In this document: positions 1 to 9,601 of the stretch, piece after piece | How positions within the stretch are numbered: the first letter of the stretch is position 1 | How the letters are laid out: each line of letters starts with the position of its first letter | Assembly (NCBI RefSeq): GCF_022827545.1 | Contig: NZ_CP094669.1 | Span: forward strand, 323,001 to 387,000 | From: Hymenobacter tibetensis | Lineage (GTDB): Bacteria > Bacteroidota > Bacteroidia > Cytophagales > Hymenobacteraceae | DNA length: 64,000 nucleotides | Direction of reading: 5' to 3' | Notes under the pieces: model-generated | Seen by the model: the letters and a program-made list of their open reading frames with translations, nothing else | What the model was told of the DNA's origin: nothing | Databases searched by the model: none | Made by a program: the position numbers and the translations under genes

Positions 1-1
1 C

Positions 2-1789
2 GACGCCGCGTTGGCGGGCCAGGGCATCGGGTTTGAGGTAACGCAGATGTCGCAGCTGCAAGGCTACAAAACGGGCGGTACCATTCACTTCGTTATCAAT
101 AACCAGGTAGGTTTCACCACCGATTTCGAGGACGCCCGCTCTTCTATCTATAGCACCGACCTTGCAAAAATTATTGACGCCCCCGTAATTCACGTCAACG
201 GCGATGATCCGGAAGCAGTGGTATTTGCGGTACGCCTAGCCACGGAATACCGGCAGGAGTTCCATGCCGATATCTTCATTGATATGGTGTGCTATCGCCG
301 CCACGGCCACAACGAGTCGGACGAGCCCAAGTTCACCCAGCCCACGCTCTACAACATCATTAGCAAGCACCAGAACCCACGGGAGGTATATAATACCACG
401 TTGGTGGAGCGCGGCGATGTAGATGCCGAGCTGGCCGCTCAGATGGACAAAGAGTTCCGTGAAACGCTCCAGGCTCGTTTGGACTTGGTGAAGCAAAAGC
501 CGCTGCCCTACAACTACCAAGCGCTTGAGAACGAGTGGCGCAGCCTGCGCCGCAGCAAGCCCGAGGATTTCGAGCAGTCCCCGCAAACAGGTGTTAGTGA
601 GGAAGTGGTAGCCAAAGTAGGCAAGGCTCTAACCACGCTGCCCGAAGGATTTCGCCCGCTCAAGCAGATCGAGAAGCTGATTGAAGAACGTCGTAAGATG
701 TTCTTTGAAACGCGCGTATTGAACTGGGCCGCCGGCGAACTGCTGGCATACGGGTCGTTGCTGACCGAAAAGCACATTGTACGCGTAAGCGGCCAGGATG
801 TGCAGCGGGGCACGTTCTCGCACCGCCACGCCGTACTGCACGACGCTGAGACTTCCGCTCCGTACTCTTCTCTCGACCATATCGAGGAAGGCCAAGAGAA
901 GCTGAACATCTACAACTCTCTGTTGAGTGAGTATGGCGTGTTAGGCTTTGAGTTCGGCTATGCCATGGCCAACCCTACGGCACTGGTGGTGTGGGAAGCA
1001 CAGTTCGGCGACTTCGCTAACGGTGCTCAAACCATGATCGACCAATTTGTGGTGTCGTCGGAGAGCAAGTGGCAGCGTATGAACGGAGTAGTGATGCTGC
1101 TGCCCCACGGCTACGAGGGCCAAGGCCCGGAACACTCCAACGCCCGCCCCGAGCGTTTCCTGCAGCTCGCTGCTGAAAACAATATCGTAGTGGCCAACAT
1201 GACCACGCCGGCCAACTTCTTCCACGCGCTGCGTCGCCAGCTGACGTGGGAGTTCCGCAAGCCGTTGGTGGTAATGTCGCCGAAGTCGATGCTGCGCCAT
1301 CCGCTGTGCGTATCGCCAGTAGAGGAGTTCACGAGCGGTAGCTTCCGCGAAGTGCTCGGCGACACGTTTGCCGAAGCCAAAAAGGTGAAGCGCGTACTGC
1401 TGTGTTCAGGCAAAGTCTACTTCGACCTGCTGGAAGAACAGCATGCCTCGGGCCGAACGGATGTAGCTATTGTGCGCCTAGAGCAGCTGCATCCGTTCCC
1501 TAAAAAGCAACTGGATGTTGAGCTGGCGAAGTATCCGAAAGCCAAGGTGTACTGGGTTCAAGAAGAGCCCGAAAATATGGGCTATTGGAATTTCATGCTT
1601 CGCTTCATGCGTCGCGAATTAGAGGATGTTATTGCCCGCAAAGCTTCTGCTTCGCCCGCTACCGGCTACAACAAGGTCCATGTGAAAGAACAGAAGGAAC
1701 TCGTGGCCCGTGCTTTCGACAAGCCAAGAGAGGCTGTAGCCGATACCATCATCAAAGAAACCGCAGCAACTGCCCAACGAGCAGACTAG
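2..1789 (+). CDS. sucA: 2-oxoglutarate dehydrogenase E1 component, C-terminal part (5' end outside window)
   Basis: This is the thiamine-diphosphate-dependent E1 subunit of the 2-oxoglutarate dehydrogenase complex, which decarboxylates 2-oxoglutarate and transfers the succinyl group to lipoyl-E2 in the TCA cycle. The frame is already open at base 2 with a D-A-A-L-A-G-Q-G motif that is internal to the family, so the gene starts upstream of the window. About 596 residues are visible. They include the family segments GDDPEAV, CYRRHGHNESDEP, the YSSLDHI region, and a C-terminal QEEPENMGYWNF motif of the transketolase C-terminal domain. The gene ends with TAG. The E2 gene follows on the same strand after about 300 bp, which supports a shared operon. 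Identification rests on these motifs and on the neighbouring odhB. Confidence 0.96.
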   Translation, partial: DAALAGQGIGFEVTQMSQLQGYKTGGTIHFVINNQVGFTTDFEDARSSIYSTDLAKIIDAPVIHVNGDDPEAVVFAVRLATEYRQEFHADIFIDMVCYRRHGHNESDEPKFTQPTLYNIISKHQNPREVYNTTLVERGDVDAELAAQMDKEFRETLQARLDLVKQKPLPYNYQALENEWRSLRRSKPEDFEQSPQTGVSEEVVAKVGKALTTLPEGFRPLKQIEKLIEERRKMFFETRVLNWAAGELLAYGSLLTEKHIVRVSGQDVQRGTFSHRHAVLHDAETSAPYSSLDHIEEGQEKLNIYNSLLSEYGVLGFEFGYAMANPTALVVWEAQFGDFANGAQTMIDQFVVSSESKWQRMNGVVMLLPHGYEGQGPEHSNARPERFLQLAAENNIVVANMTTPANFFHALRRQLTWEFRKPLVVMSPKSMLRHPLCVSPVEEFTSGSFREVLGDTFAEAKKVKRVLLCSGKVYFDLLEEQHASGRTDVAIVRLEQLHPFPKKQLDVELAKYPKAKVYWVQEEPENMGYWNFMLRFMRRELEDVIARKASASPATGYNKVHVKEQKELVARAFDKPREAVADTIIKETAATAQRAD

Positions 1790-2091
1790 GTAGCACCACC
1801 TCGAAAGAGCTACGGGTAAGCTGCTCCAACCACTCACGGATAGGCTGGTAACCGCCGGCGTATCATGGATGATAACCTAAACAGCAAACGCAAGCCACTG
1901 TCCGCCGCCATGTAAAACCTGCATGCCCAACACATGAGTTCGGCATGCAGGTTTCGAGCACACCGACGGAGGGCAATGGCTTGGATTTGCTTGGTTATGA
2001 AGGCAAGTATCGGTGCGATTCGTGTCCTTTGTTGCAGTTGCTTTCCGCAATACCTTCTCACCCACCCTGAAACCATTCAATTTTCCCACTT
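1790..2091. other. sucA-odhB intergenic spacer with a hairpin
   Basis: This 302-bp gap has no credible gene. It contains a perfect 13-bp inverted repeat (1915-1927 and 1942-1954) with a 14-nt loop. There is no U-tract after it, so it may be an RNA-processing or attenuating hairpin between two genes of one operon rather than a strong terminator. Nothing else was recognised. Confidence 0.5.
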
Positions 2092-3798
2092 ATGGGTCTG
2101 GAAATTAAAATCCCCGCCGTTGGCGAATCCATCACCGAAGTAACCATTGCCAAATGGCTGAAGCAGGACGGTGAAACGGTGAAGCGCGATGAAGTAATTG
2201 CTGAGCTGGAATCAGACAAGGCAACGTTTGAGCTACCGGCCGAAACCGACGGTGTGCTGAAAATACGCGTGGCGGAAGGTGAAACCATTGGTATCGGTAC
2301 CGTAATCGCCGATATCGGCGGCGACGGCGCATCGTCATCTAACGGCGCGGCAGCTCCTGCCGCCGCCCCTGCGGCGCAAGCTGCTCCTGCCGCCCCCGTG
2401 GCCCCGGCTGCTGACCCCCTAACCAAAGGCGAAGACAACCCGCAGGCCAGCGACCAAAGCGGCTACGGCGGCTCAACCTCAGGCTCGGCCGACAAGCCTA
2501 CGCCGCCTGTGGCCGCTCCAGCAGCCAGCGCGCCTAGCAGTGGTGGTGCAACTGTAGAGATGAAAATTCCGGCAGTGGGCGAGTCCATAACGGAAGTGAC
2601 CGTAGCCAAGTGGTTGAAAGAAGACGGCGCCCAAGTGCAGCGCGACGAAATTATTGCCGAGCTGGAGTCAGACAAAGCAACGTTTGAGTTACCGGCCGAA
2701 GGAAGTGGTACGCTACGTCACGCGGCGAAAGAAGGCGAAACCATTGGCATCGGTGCTACTATTGCGCGTATTGAAGGCGGCAGTGGAGCAACTGCCGCTG
2801 CGCCTGCTCCTGCGGCCGCAACTCCTGCTTCAGCTCAGAACGCTCCAGCCGCTGCTCCTGCCGCCTCGGCTTCTACCAGCTATGCTACAGGCACACCTTC
2901 ACCGGCCGCCGGCAAAATCCTTGGTGAGAAAGGGGTTAATGCTGCAGACGTACAAGGCACCGGCCGCGACGGTCGTATTACCAAGGAAGACGCGCAAAAT
3001 GCGCAAGCAAAGCCCGCTGCCCCGGCCGTAGCGCCTGTTGCATCGAGCCCTGCCCCAGCTGTCAAGCCAGCGGAAGCCGCTCAGCCTGCTTCTGGCAACC
3101 GCAACCAGCGCCGTGAGCGGATGAGCAACCTCCGCAAGACAGTAGCGCGGCGCCTGGTGTCAGTGAAGAACGAAACGGCTATGCTCACCACGTTCAACGA
3201 GGTGAACATGCAGCCTATCATGGACTTGCGCACCAAATTTAAAGACAAGTTCAAGGAGAAAAACGGGGTTGGCCTCGGCTTTATGTCGTTCTTCACCAAA
3301 GCTGTGTGCGTGGCTCTGAAAGAGTGGCCTTCGGTGAATGCCCAGATCGATGGCACCGACATCGTGTTCAACGACTTCTGTGATATCAGCATTGCCGTAT
3401 CAGCCCCTAAAGGACTGGTGGTGCCAGTTATTCGCAATGCCGAAGAGCTGTCGTTTGAAGGCATAGAAAAAGAAGTGGTGCGCCTCGCTATGCTGGCCCG
3501 CGACAACAAGCTGACCATCGAGCAAATGACGGGCGGTACGTTCACTATCACCAACGGTGGCGTGTTCGGCTCGATGATGAGCACCCCGATTATCAACGCG
3601 CCGCAGTCGGCTATTCTGGGCATGCACAACATTGTGCAGCGTCCTGTGGCAGAGAATGGCCAAGTGGTAATTCGCCCCATGATGTATCTGGCCCTGAGCT
3701 ACGATCACCGCATCATCGACGGCCGCGAGTCGGTGTCGTTCTTGGTGCGTGTGAAGGAGTTGCTCGAAGATCCAACCCGCCTACTGCTCGGCGTGTAA
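2092..3798 (+). CDS. odhB: Dihydrolipoyllysine succinyltransferase (E2 of 2-oxoglutarate dehydrogenase), two lipoyl domains
   Basis: This E2 core enzyme transfers succinyl groups from lipoyl-lysine to CoA. The 568-aa protein has two tandem lipoyl domains, at about residues 2-75 and 153-228. Each carries the lipoylation motif [12 protein letters not shown], with lysines at K43 and K195, and each is followed by a flexible Ala/Pro-rich linker. A peripheral-subunit-binding domain lies at about 265-305 ([12 protein letters not shown]). The C-terminal acyltransferase domain has the catalytic DHRIIDGRE motif (H539). The E. coli enzyme has only one lipoyl domain. Its position behind sucA, rather than pdhA/pdhB, supports the succinyl rather than acetyl assignment, although E2 sequences alone can be ambiguous. 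The ATG start places the first lipoyl domain at the very N-terminus, as expected. Confidence 0.93.
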   Translation: MGLEIKIPAVGESITEVTIAKWLKQDGETVKRDEVIAELESDKATFELPAETDGVLKIRVAEGETIGIGTVIADIGGDGASSSNGAAAPAAAPAAQAAPAAPVAPAADPLTKGEDNPQASDQSGYGGSTSGSADKPTPPVAAPAASAPSSGGATVEMKIPAVGESITEVTVAKWLKEDGAQVQRDEIIAELESDKATFELPAEGSGTLRHAAKEGETIGIGATIARIEGGSGATAAAPAPAAATPASAQNAPAAAPAASASTSYATGTPSPAAGKILGEKGVNAADVQGTGRDGRITKEDAQNAQAKPAAPAVAPVASSPAPAVKPAEAAQPASGNRNQRRERMSNLRKTVARRLVSVKNETAMLTTFNEVNMQPIMDLRTKFKDKFKEKNGVGLGFMSFFTKAVCVALKEWPSVNAQIDGTDIVFNDFCDISIAVSAPKGLVVPVIRNAEELSFEGIEKEVVRLAMLARDNKLTIEQMTGGTFTITNGGVFGSMMSTPIINAPQSAILGMHNIVQRPVAENGQVVIRPMMYLALSYDHRIIDGRESVSFLVRVKELLEDPTRLLLGV

Positions 3799-3821
3799 AT
3801 TCCCTTCAAAACCCAGATGAA

Positions 3822-3862
3822 AACGAAAAGCCTCCTTGCGTACTGCAAGGAGGCTTTTCGTT
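3822..3862. terminator. Bidirectional terminator between odhB and the globin gene
   Basis: A perfect 18-bp inverted repeat (3822-3839 and 3845-3862) has a 5-nt loop. A/T runs at the stem ends serve as U-tracts in both directions. It lies between convergent genes. Confidence 0.88.
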
Positions 3863-3908
3863 GGGTGGAACTTTAAAAGGAAGGAATTGGGCGGGCGTGA
3901 TGCGTAGG

Positions 3909-4298
3909 TTAGTCTACTGGCAGCTCCCGCGAGCGAAGAATACCCAAACGCGTAGCCATTTGACGCGCTACGTTTTTTGCTTCTTCTGCTTTGGAGCCAA
4001 CAAAGTGTTCTTCAACAGTTGTTGAGAACAGCTGTAGCCAATGCTCGATGTGTGCACCGCTACGTGGCAGTACCACTTGTTCGGGCAATGGGTCACCGCC
4101 TGACTGGCCTTTGCCAAGCAAGGTGCTGCTCCAATAATGATACTGGGTGGTAAGGTAATGCGGCCAGTGAATACGAGCAGCGGCTCCAAAGCTGGCACCT
4201 AATAGCGTGTCGTTGGTGGCTTTGTAGCAAAGCGTATCCACCAGCGTCTTAATGTCGCCTTCGGTCTGAATGTCGTGCAAGGTAGCAGAGTTCTTCAT
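3909..4298 (-). CDS. Group 3-like truncated hemoglobin
   Basis: This small heme protein of the truncated-globin superfamily probably handles O2, NO or redox chemistry in the cytoplasm. The 129 residues match the group 3 pattern: a DIKTLVDTLCYKA helix, then LLGASF, WPHYLTTQYHYWSSTLLGKG, and the proximal-histidine region GAHIEHWLQLF, ending in an EEAKNVARQMATRLG helix. Length is normal for the family. The gene is convergent with odhB and shares its terminator. An AT-rich gap of about 160 bp separates it from the glycosidase stop, so it probably has its own promoter. The group assignment is from memory of family motifs. Confidence 0.85.
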   Translation of the reverse strand: MKNSATLHDIQTEGDIKTLVDTLCYKATNDTLLGASFGAAARIHWPHYLTTQYHYWSSTLLGKGQSGGDPLPEQVVLPRSGAHIEHWLQLFSTTVEEHFVGSKAEEAKNVARQMATRLGILRSRELPVD

Positions 4299-4462
4299 GG
4301 GCTTAGGAGGATAAATGGGATACCAGATACGCAGCGAATTTACGCAGGTTGCGTAGGTTTCGCTAATAATTTATTATTGAAATTTTACAATCCAATTCAA
4401 TATGCGTTTTTATGCATTAAAGCCAGTATAGTATTAGTATGTTAAAAAAGTATTAATACGCC

Positions 4463-7186
4463 TTACTGAATTCTTGTTAGTTGAAGATGGTCTAGCAACG
4501 CGTGATTGACCTCGCCATGCATGTTGCGGTTGGCCCGTTCCAAGCTGAGCGTTAGCACGTAAGAACCTTCTAGCAGGGGAGCCAACACGGCATTGCTGAA
4601 TCCCCAATTCGACCATTCCTCCGCGCCGCGTTGTGGCAGCACCACTGTGCCAAGGAACTGCTCCCCGTTGCGTAGTGTCCGGATAGCGCACTTGTTGCTG
4701 GTGTTGATGGGGCCATTGCCGTTGGCATAGCGAAAATCCGCGGCGTACAGGCCAGAAACCGGAATATCGACACGCACCGAAACTGTTTGGTTGACGCTGG
4801 TGCTGGTTTCCACAACACCTCTACCTGTGTAGCCCTGGCATGCTTCGTTGGAGGGCGGACAGGCAGCATCGAATTCGAAGACGTAGCGAACCTTCTCGAC
4901 GTCTATCAACAATGGCTCACTGGCGAAGCTCTCGAAGCCGTGCGTGTCCACTGCCAGCACTTGGTACTCGGTGTAAACAGTAGGAGAAGGTACCGGGAAA
5001 GAAGTGTCGATGGTGCGAGCCACAGGTTTGCCGTTGCAGAGCACCTGGTACGCTTGCGCACCTGCCACTGCAGTCCAGCGCACCCAGCCCGCCTCGTATG
5101 TCACCGACGGTGTTATCGGCGCGACGTGGTGGGCCACTTTGTGTTGGGAAGCAACGGGTACCGCTTCGTTAGCTAGTTCGATGTGTAGGGTATGCTGCCC
5201 CGTCAGGTTGCCCGGCACGGTGGCTTGTGGCAAAGGGGCACCGTCAAGCGTAATAGTTCGGATGGTGTTGCCGTAGCCGTGCAACTCGATGTCAAGAATA
5301 GCTTGCCGGTACCGAAAGCCCGTGAGGTGCCGCGTCCCTTGCAAAGCGTGCGGCACAAACGGTCGGAATGTAAGGCCGTGCGCCTGCGGGTCCAGTCCAA
5401 ACAAACCTTTATACACCAGTCCCAGAGTGCCTGATAAACTCCATAGCATTACGCTGCTATTCACTTGCGTGCCAGCGAAATCCCCGTTGCTGGCTACAAA
5501 GTTTTCTTTGTTGGTTAGAAACAGAGCAGCAGGCCGAGTGACTGCGGCTATACTTTCCATGAAGGCAGTTTCGTTGGCGGTTTTGGCTGCCGCCAACCCC
5601 CAGTAGCTTTCCACAAAAGGCCACACCCCGTTGTTGTGGTACGGTAAAACACCCGGAATCTGTGGGTAGATGCACGGAACCCCGTAGTCCATAACGGGGG
5701 TGTGGGCTACCACCGACTTACTGCGTTCCTCGTCAGCTACCTCAAACAACACAGCCAGTGCTTCTCCCAGGGCTTCCGACTTAGGTGAAGTCTGTTGGAA
5801 CACGCGGCCGTAACGATACTGCCCGTAGTAGCCCTTGTCGGGCAGCCACAGATGCTGATTGATACCTGCTTTGATGCGGTCGGCTCGCGCGTTAGCAAGC
5901 CGGGCCACATCCGGTTCGCCTAGCTTGTGGGCTATCAAAGCCAGCACTTTGTTGCCTTGATAATGCGCCGCGTTTGTGCCCAGGCTTTCTGATTCGTAGA
6001 TGTCGGCGGGCTGCATCCACTCCGGGTACGTTTGCTCGCGCCAGTCCAGAAACGATGATTCCCCACGTACTAGGTTTGTCAGGCGGCCAACCGGGTTCCC
6101 CTCGCTGTGTTCTGTGGCCTGGCTCGGTTGCACCACTGCCGTTGCACTGCTGGCAGCGTATGCTACCAATTCGTCGTCCTCAATGGTGTTCTTAATAATC
6201 GGGTACACTTGCTTCAGCCACTCTTCGTCGCCAGTCGTCACGTAGATTTCCCAGGCTGCCGTAGCCCATATAATCCGGTCGGTGGAGCAAGGGTAGGCGC
6301 CGCCGGTACCGGTGTCCTGAACGATGCGACTGTCGGAGGTAACTTTGCGCAACAAGCTGGTTTTGGCTACTTCCGGCTGCAACATGGCTTGGGACAGAAG
6401 AATGCTGTAGCTGATGTCGCGCGTCCAGACGCCGGCCCACTCTTGGCCCGTACGGAAGGTGCCATCTGATTCCACTGCGCGCTTAGCTTCCTCCAGCGCC
6501 AGGTTATAGAGGGCATCAAGCAGCGGATAGTCGGAGGTGTACTGCGGAAACTCCGAGGTATTAAGCTGTTGCTGCCACCGGTTAAGCGTCGCTGGTGCGT
6601 TAGATGAAGCATGAAGCCTCAGCGTAACTTCGTAGATACCATCGCCGTGCGTGTCGTGTAGCTCTACCTCTGACTGGCCGAACAACTCATTGAAATTCCA
6701 GCTGAGCGGCGCCGTATCACCAGTCACGAACACGTGCTTGAAGTCGTCTTTATAAAGCTGTTGCCCGTTGTAGAGAGTATAGAAGCCTTGACGCTTGAAG
6801 TCGGCGAGCACCGGCCGCATATCCAACCGAATTTTTAGCAGCGTGTTAGGCGCAAGGGAAGTAGTAGCAGGCGTTTCTGTTGGATCAGCATACACCTGCC
6901 CGAACACGATAAGAGGCGTTTCTAGAATAGGGGTCTGCTCGTGCGCTACAGCTACGAATAAGTGGTTTTGGCCTGGCGGCAACTCATTGTCGTGGCCGTT
7001 CAGGCTGAACTTGAAGCTCACCCGCGGGCTTTGAAACGCAGCAGTTGGGCTCTGGTAGTTCGAGGTTAGGGTGGTGCGCGACACAGCGCGGGCGGTGTAC
7101 TCGCCTTGCACTACCGCATTATGGTAGAGCGTGTAAGCCGCCGATTGCCACACCGGTGTTGGGGCCGCAGCCAGTTCAGTAGCCAT
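4463..7186 (-). CDS. Six-hairpin glycoside hydrolase-like protein with C-terminal accessory domains
   Basis: The 907-aa protein appears to be an (alpha/alpha)6-barrel carbohydrate-active enzyme; its substrate is unknown. Residues 1-215 look like an N-terminal beta-sandwich. The barrel spans about 215-600 and includes the motif GQEWAGVWTRDIS (from G247), GGAYPCSTDRIIWATAAWEIY, ESSFLDWREQTYPEWM and PYHNNGVWPFVESYWGLAA, which resemble six-hairpin glycosidases of the GH63/GH78/GH92 kind. After about residue 690 there is a fibronectin-III-like segment (VRWTAVAGAQAYQVLCNGKP). A carbohydrate-binding-like sandwich at about 770-907 ends near NHALLDHLQLTRI. No signal peptide or membrane segment is visible at the N-terminus, which is odd for an enzyme with binding modules. 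The GH family cannot be fixed by eye. Confidence 0.7.
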   Translation of the reverse strand: MATELAAAPTPVWQSAAYTLYHNAVVQGEYTARAVSRTTLTSNYQSPTAAFQSPRVSFKFSLNGHDNELPPGQNHLFVAVAHEQTPILETPLIVFGQVYADPTETPATTSLAPNTLLKIRLDMRPVLADFKRQGFYTLYNGQQLYKDDFKHVFVTGDTAPLSWNFNELFGQSEVELHDTHGDGIYEVTLRLHASSNAPATLNRWQQQLNTSEFPQYTSDYPLLDALYNLALEEAKRAVESDGTFRTGQEWAGVWTRDISYSILLSQAMLQPEVAKTSLLRKVTSDSRIVQDTGTGGAYPCSTDRIIWATAAWEIYVTTGDEEWLKQVYPIIKNTIEDDELVAYAASSATAVVQPSQATEHSEGNPVGRLTNLVRGESSFLDWREQTYPEWMQPADIYESESLGTNAAHYQGNKVLALIAHKLGEPDVARLANARADRIKAGINQHLWLPDKGYYGQYRYGRVFQQTSPKSEALGEALAVLFEVADEERSKSVVAHTPVMDYGVPCIYPQIPGVLPYHNNGVWPFVESYWGLAAAKTANETAFMESIAAVTRPAALFLTNKENFVASNGDFAGTQVNSSVMLWSLSGTLGLVYKGLFGLDPQAHGLTFRPFVPHALQGTRHLTGFRYRQAILDIELHGYGNTIRTITLDGAPLPQATVPGNLTGQHTLHIELANEAVPVASQHKVAHHVAPITPSVTYEAGWVRWTAVAGAQAYQVLCNGKPVARTIDTSFPVPSPTVYTEYQVLAVDTHGFESFASEPLLIDVEKVRYVFEFDAACPPSNEACQGYTGRGVVETSTSVNQTVSVRVDIPVSGLYAADFRYANGNGPINTSNKCAIRTLRNGEQFLGTVVLPQRGAEEWSNWGFSNAVLAPLLEGSYVLTLSLERANRNMHGEVNHALLDHLQLTRIQ

Positions 7187-7265
7187 AGGCGGGAGAGAAA
7201 AATCAGATATGTGATACGAGCCTAGCCGCCGAAGCCAGCGCAGAACTACAGGAAGTAAAAACTAA

Positions 7266-7360
7266 AAAGACAGCCTGCCCAGAGAGTAACTGCGTGCCTT
7301 GCAGCAGCCTAGGGCAAACGCAACAGGTGGGGCTTGCACTGCAGCGCACAGGCTGTCTTT
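7266..7360 (-). terminator. Long-loop inverted repeat at the end of the EamA gene
   Basis: Perfect 12-bp arms lie at 7266-7277 and 7349-7360, separated by 71 nt. Read on the minus strand, the second arm runs straight into TTTTTAG, so it may act as a terminator. The first arm on that strand overlaps the EamA stop codon. Confidence 0.45.
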
Positions 7361-8297
7361 ACTGTTTGGGGGCTGGTTTCTTGCTCCCACCCAGCACGAC
7401 CAACGCTACTGCTACCACAATCAGGGCGGCTCCACCTAACATCTGCGGATTTAGGGCCTCACCGGCAAAGGCCCAGCCCAACAGTACTGCCACTACCGGA
7501 TTCACGAAAGCGTACGTACCTGCCAGCGCTGGCTCCACCACCCGTAGCAGCCAGATATACGCCGTAAAGGCAACAATCGACCCGAAGGTTACCAGATAAG
7601 TGTAAGCCCACCACGACTTGGCGGTTACCTGTGCTACATCAAACTCTGTTGCTTCGCCTCGCACCAGACCAACTACCAGCATCACTAGCCCCCCACAAAT
7701 CATCTGCATGCCGCCCGAAACAAAAGGGGAGGGGCTGGGCTGATGGCCCTTTGAATACAAGGACCCCACCGCCCACAGAAGGCCTGCCGTCAGAACCAGC
7801 ACCATGCCCAGGCCCTCATGGCCAGGCAATGCCACATGGCTGGCGCCGGGAGTGCGAGCCAACAGATACACCCCCAATAGCCCGCAAGCCAGCCCTATGG
7901 CTACCCACAGCGTAGGCCGGGCTGCTACGCCACTCCACCAGCCCAGTATTGCCAGAAACATAGGTACCGTGGCTACTAGCAGGGCCGCCAGCCCGGAAGG
8001 AATATACTGCTCCCCCAACGTGACGCCCCCGTTGCCAAAGGTTAACAGGCAAATACCAATGAGCAGCGCAGTTGCCCAGCCGCGCCCAGCCGGTGCTGGT
8101 TCGCCACGCAGCCGCATAAAGCCATAAAGCACGACCCCCGCCAGCATGTAGCGTGAGCCCGCCATAAGCAGCGGCGGCATAGAGTCAATAGCGAAGCGGA
8201 TACCGAGGTATGTGGAACCCCAGATGATATACACGGCCGCAAAGGCAAGCACTACAGCCACGCGACTCGGAGTACCAGGCAAAGAAGAAGCAGACAT
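7359..8297 (-). CDS. EamA/DMT-family transporter
   Basis: This 312-aa inner-membrane protein of the drug/metabolite transporter superfamily has about ten hydrophobic segments in two EamA repeats. Family motifs include YIIWGSTYLGIRFAI near the N-terminus, the TFGNGGVTLGEQYIPSG segment, and the C-terminal ALAGTYAFVNPVVAVLLGWAFAGE. The architecture resembles YedA-like exporters. The substrate cannot be inferred. It reads divergently from the FNR-like regulator across a 520-bp gap. Confidence 0.9.
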   Translation of the reverse strand: MSASSLPGTPSRVAVVLAFAAVYIIWGSTYLGIRFAIDSMPPLLMAGSRYMLAGVVLYGFMRLRGEPAPAGRGWATALLIGICLLTFGNGGVTLGEQYIPSGLAALLVATVPMFLAILGWWSGVAARPTLWVAIGLACGLLGVYLLARTPGASHVALPGHEGLGMVLVLTAGLLWAVGSLYSKGHQPSPSPFVSGGMQMICGGLVMLVVGLVRGEATEFDVAQVTAKSWWAYTYLVTFGSIVAFTAYIWLLRVVEPALAGTYAFVNPVVAVLLGWAFAGEALNPQMLGGAALIVVAVALVVLGGSKKPAPKQ

Positions 8298-8817
8298 AAG
8301 CGCGAAAACAACCGCCTAAACCTACGTTCGTTTTCTCTTTTGGTGGTTTCAACCTCTGCTTTTCGTCTTTCAGCGAATAATTTTTTTTGTTGCGCTTCAT
8401 CTAAGACCTACTCACTAGGCACAATTTGTCCCAGGTGTAGAAATAATAGAAAACACCAAACCGCTTGACAATCAATAGCAAGTAGAAGGTATAACTAGCT
8501 TCGTCTTAATTGTAGAATTCAGTTTGTCAAAATGGAAAAGTAAGTCTAGTATAAGTACGTATCTATCTGGGTTTGAGGTTTTAAAATGACATAAAAGTTT
8601 TTTTACTTGCCTCTCTAACGAGGTGGCAATTTGCATTTTTGTACGAACAGGAATAATTTGAGCAAGTACGTCGGAATTGATTATTTCGAATATGCGCCAG
8701 CGAGTGTCACCACGCTAGAGAAAAGAAAAACAACATACAGAGTCCTTGCCCTTGTCGTCAAGCAGGCAAATAAGTTTAAGTAACAAGCACTACCGTTAAC
8801 CCCAGAAGTATACAGCC
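8298..8817. other. AT-rich divergent intergenic region (EamA / FNR-like regulator)
   Basis: This 520-bp region has no credible ORF and separates two divergent genes, so both promoters should lie here. I saw no clear Bacteroidota -33/-7 pair and no good FNR dyad. The best partial match is TTGAT-N4 near 8677 with a poor right half. Confidence 0.4.
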
Positions 8818-9522
8818 ATGGTCATGTCAGCTCCGACTAGTTGTCAGAATTGCCCTTATCTGCGGCAATCATTGCTGGGCTCTTGCCAGATAAGTGAATT
8901 AGCACAGCTCTCGAACAGCAAGGTATCGCAGCGGTACCAGCGCGGACAAGTTATCTACCAGGAAGGTAGCCGGCCTGCCGGGCTCTATTGTATCCACGAG
9001 GGTCGGGTGAAGGTCTCGACGATGAGTGGCGAAGGAAAAGAGCAAATCCTGAAGCTGCGTAAGGAAGGTGACGTGCTAGGTTTTCAAGCGCTAACTGCCT
9101 GTGGCAACTATGCCTCTTCGGCCATTGCCCTGACCGATTGCGTGGTGTGCATGGTACCCCGCCCCGACTTCTTCAGCATCATGGAGCAAAACACCCAGTT
9201 TTCTCACGAGTTGATGCGTCTGTTGGCAGCGGCACTCGGTGATGCGGAGAAGCGGGTAGTGCACACGGCGTACAATCCAGTGCGTGAGCGTTTGGCCGAA
9301 GCTCTTGTGCAACTCTATACTTTCTTTCTGCCCGAAACAGCTGATGCGTTCAGCATTCCTATCTCACGCGAGGACTTGGCAGCTCTTATGAGTACAGCCA
9401 AAGAAACCGCCAGCCGCCTGCTTTCCGAATTTCGCGACGAAGGACTCATTGCCACGAAAGGCAGTAGCATCACGGTTCTGAACCTCGAGAAGCTGAAGAA
9501 AATAAGCACGGTATACGCTTAG
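8818..9522 (+). CDS. Crp/Fnr-family regulator with FNR-like cysteines and recognition helix
   Basis: The 234-aa protein has an N-terminal cysteine cluster, a cyclic-nucleotide-binding-type beta-roll (about residues 30-140), a dimer helix, and a C-terminal winged HTH (about 175-225). Seen directly: C9-x2-C12 and C23 near the N-terminus, and C111 in a VVCMVP segment that aligns with the VCEIP segment holding the fourth FNR cluster ligand (C122 in E. coli). The C9-to-C23 spacing is longer than in E. coli FNR. The HTH contains KETASRLLSEF, preserving the E..SR pattern with which FNR reads TTGAT half-sites. I infer a redox- or O2-responsive regulator, possibly with an Fe-S cluster. Two FNR-type dyads lie 150-190 bp downstream, in front of the Roadblock-like genes. 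Confidence 0.85.
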   Translation: MVMSAPTSCQNCPYLRQSLLGSCQISELAQLSNSKVSQRYQRGQVIYQEGSRPAGLYCIHEGRVKVSTMSGEGKEQILKLRKEGDVLGFQALTACGNYASSAIALTDCVVCMVPRPDFFSIMEQNTQFSHELMRLLAAALGDAEKRVVHTAYNPVRERLAEALVQLYTFFLPETADAFSIPISREDLAALMSTAKETASRLLSEFRDEGLIATKGSSITVLNLEKLKKISTVYA

Positions 9523-9545
9523 CCAATTTCCATTTACCTGCTCCT

Positions 9546-9594
9546 AAAAGAAGCTTTCAACTGTAATCACAAGTTGAGGGCTTCTTCTTTTTTT
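9546..9594 (+). terminator. Rho-independent terminator of the FNR-like gene
   Basis: A hairpin with 15-bp arms (9548-9562 and 9572-9586, one G:T or mismatch position) and a 9-nt loop is followed by a run of T residues. It sits 24 bp after the regulator stop. Confidence 0.85.
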
Positions 9595-9601
9595 ATAATT
9601 C

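Noticed and set aside
1585..1851. 88-codon frame overlapping the sucA 3' end
   Set aside because: It is an alternate-frame shadow of sucA with Arg/Ser/Cys-rich composition and no independent support.
1893..1900. AGCCACTG, a match to the cobalamin-riboswitch B12 box, between sucA and odhB
   Set aside because: No surrounding riboswitch stems were seen and the downstream gene is not B12-related. The B12-dependent eutB has no such box upstream.
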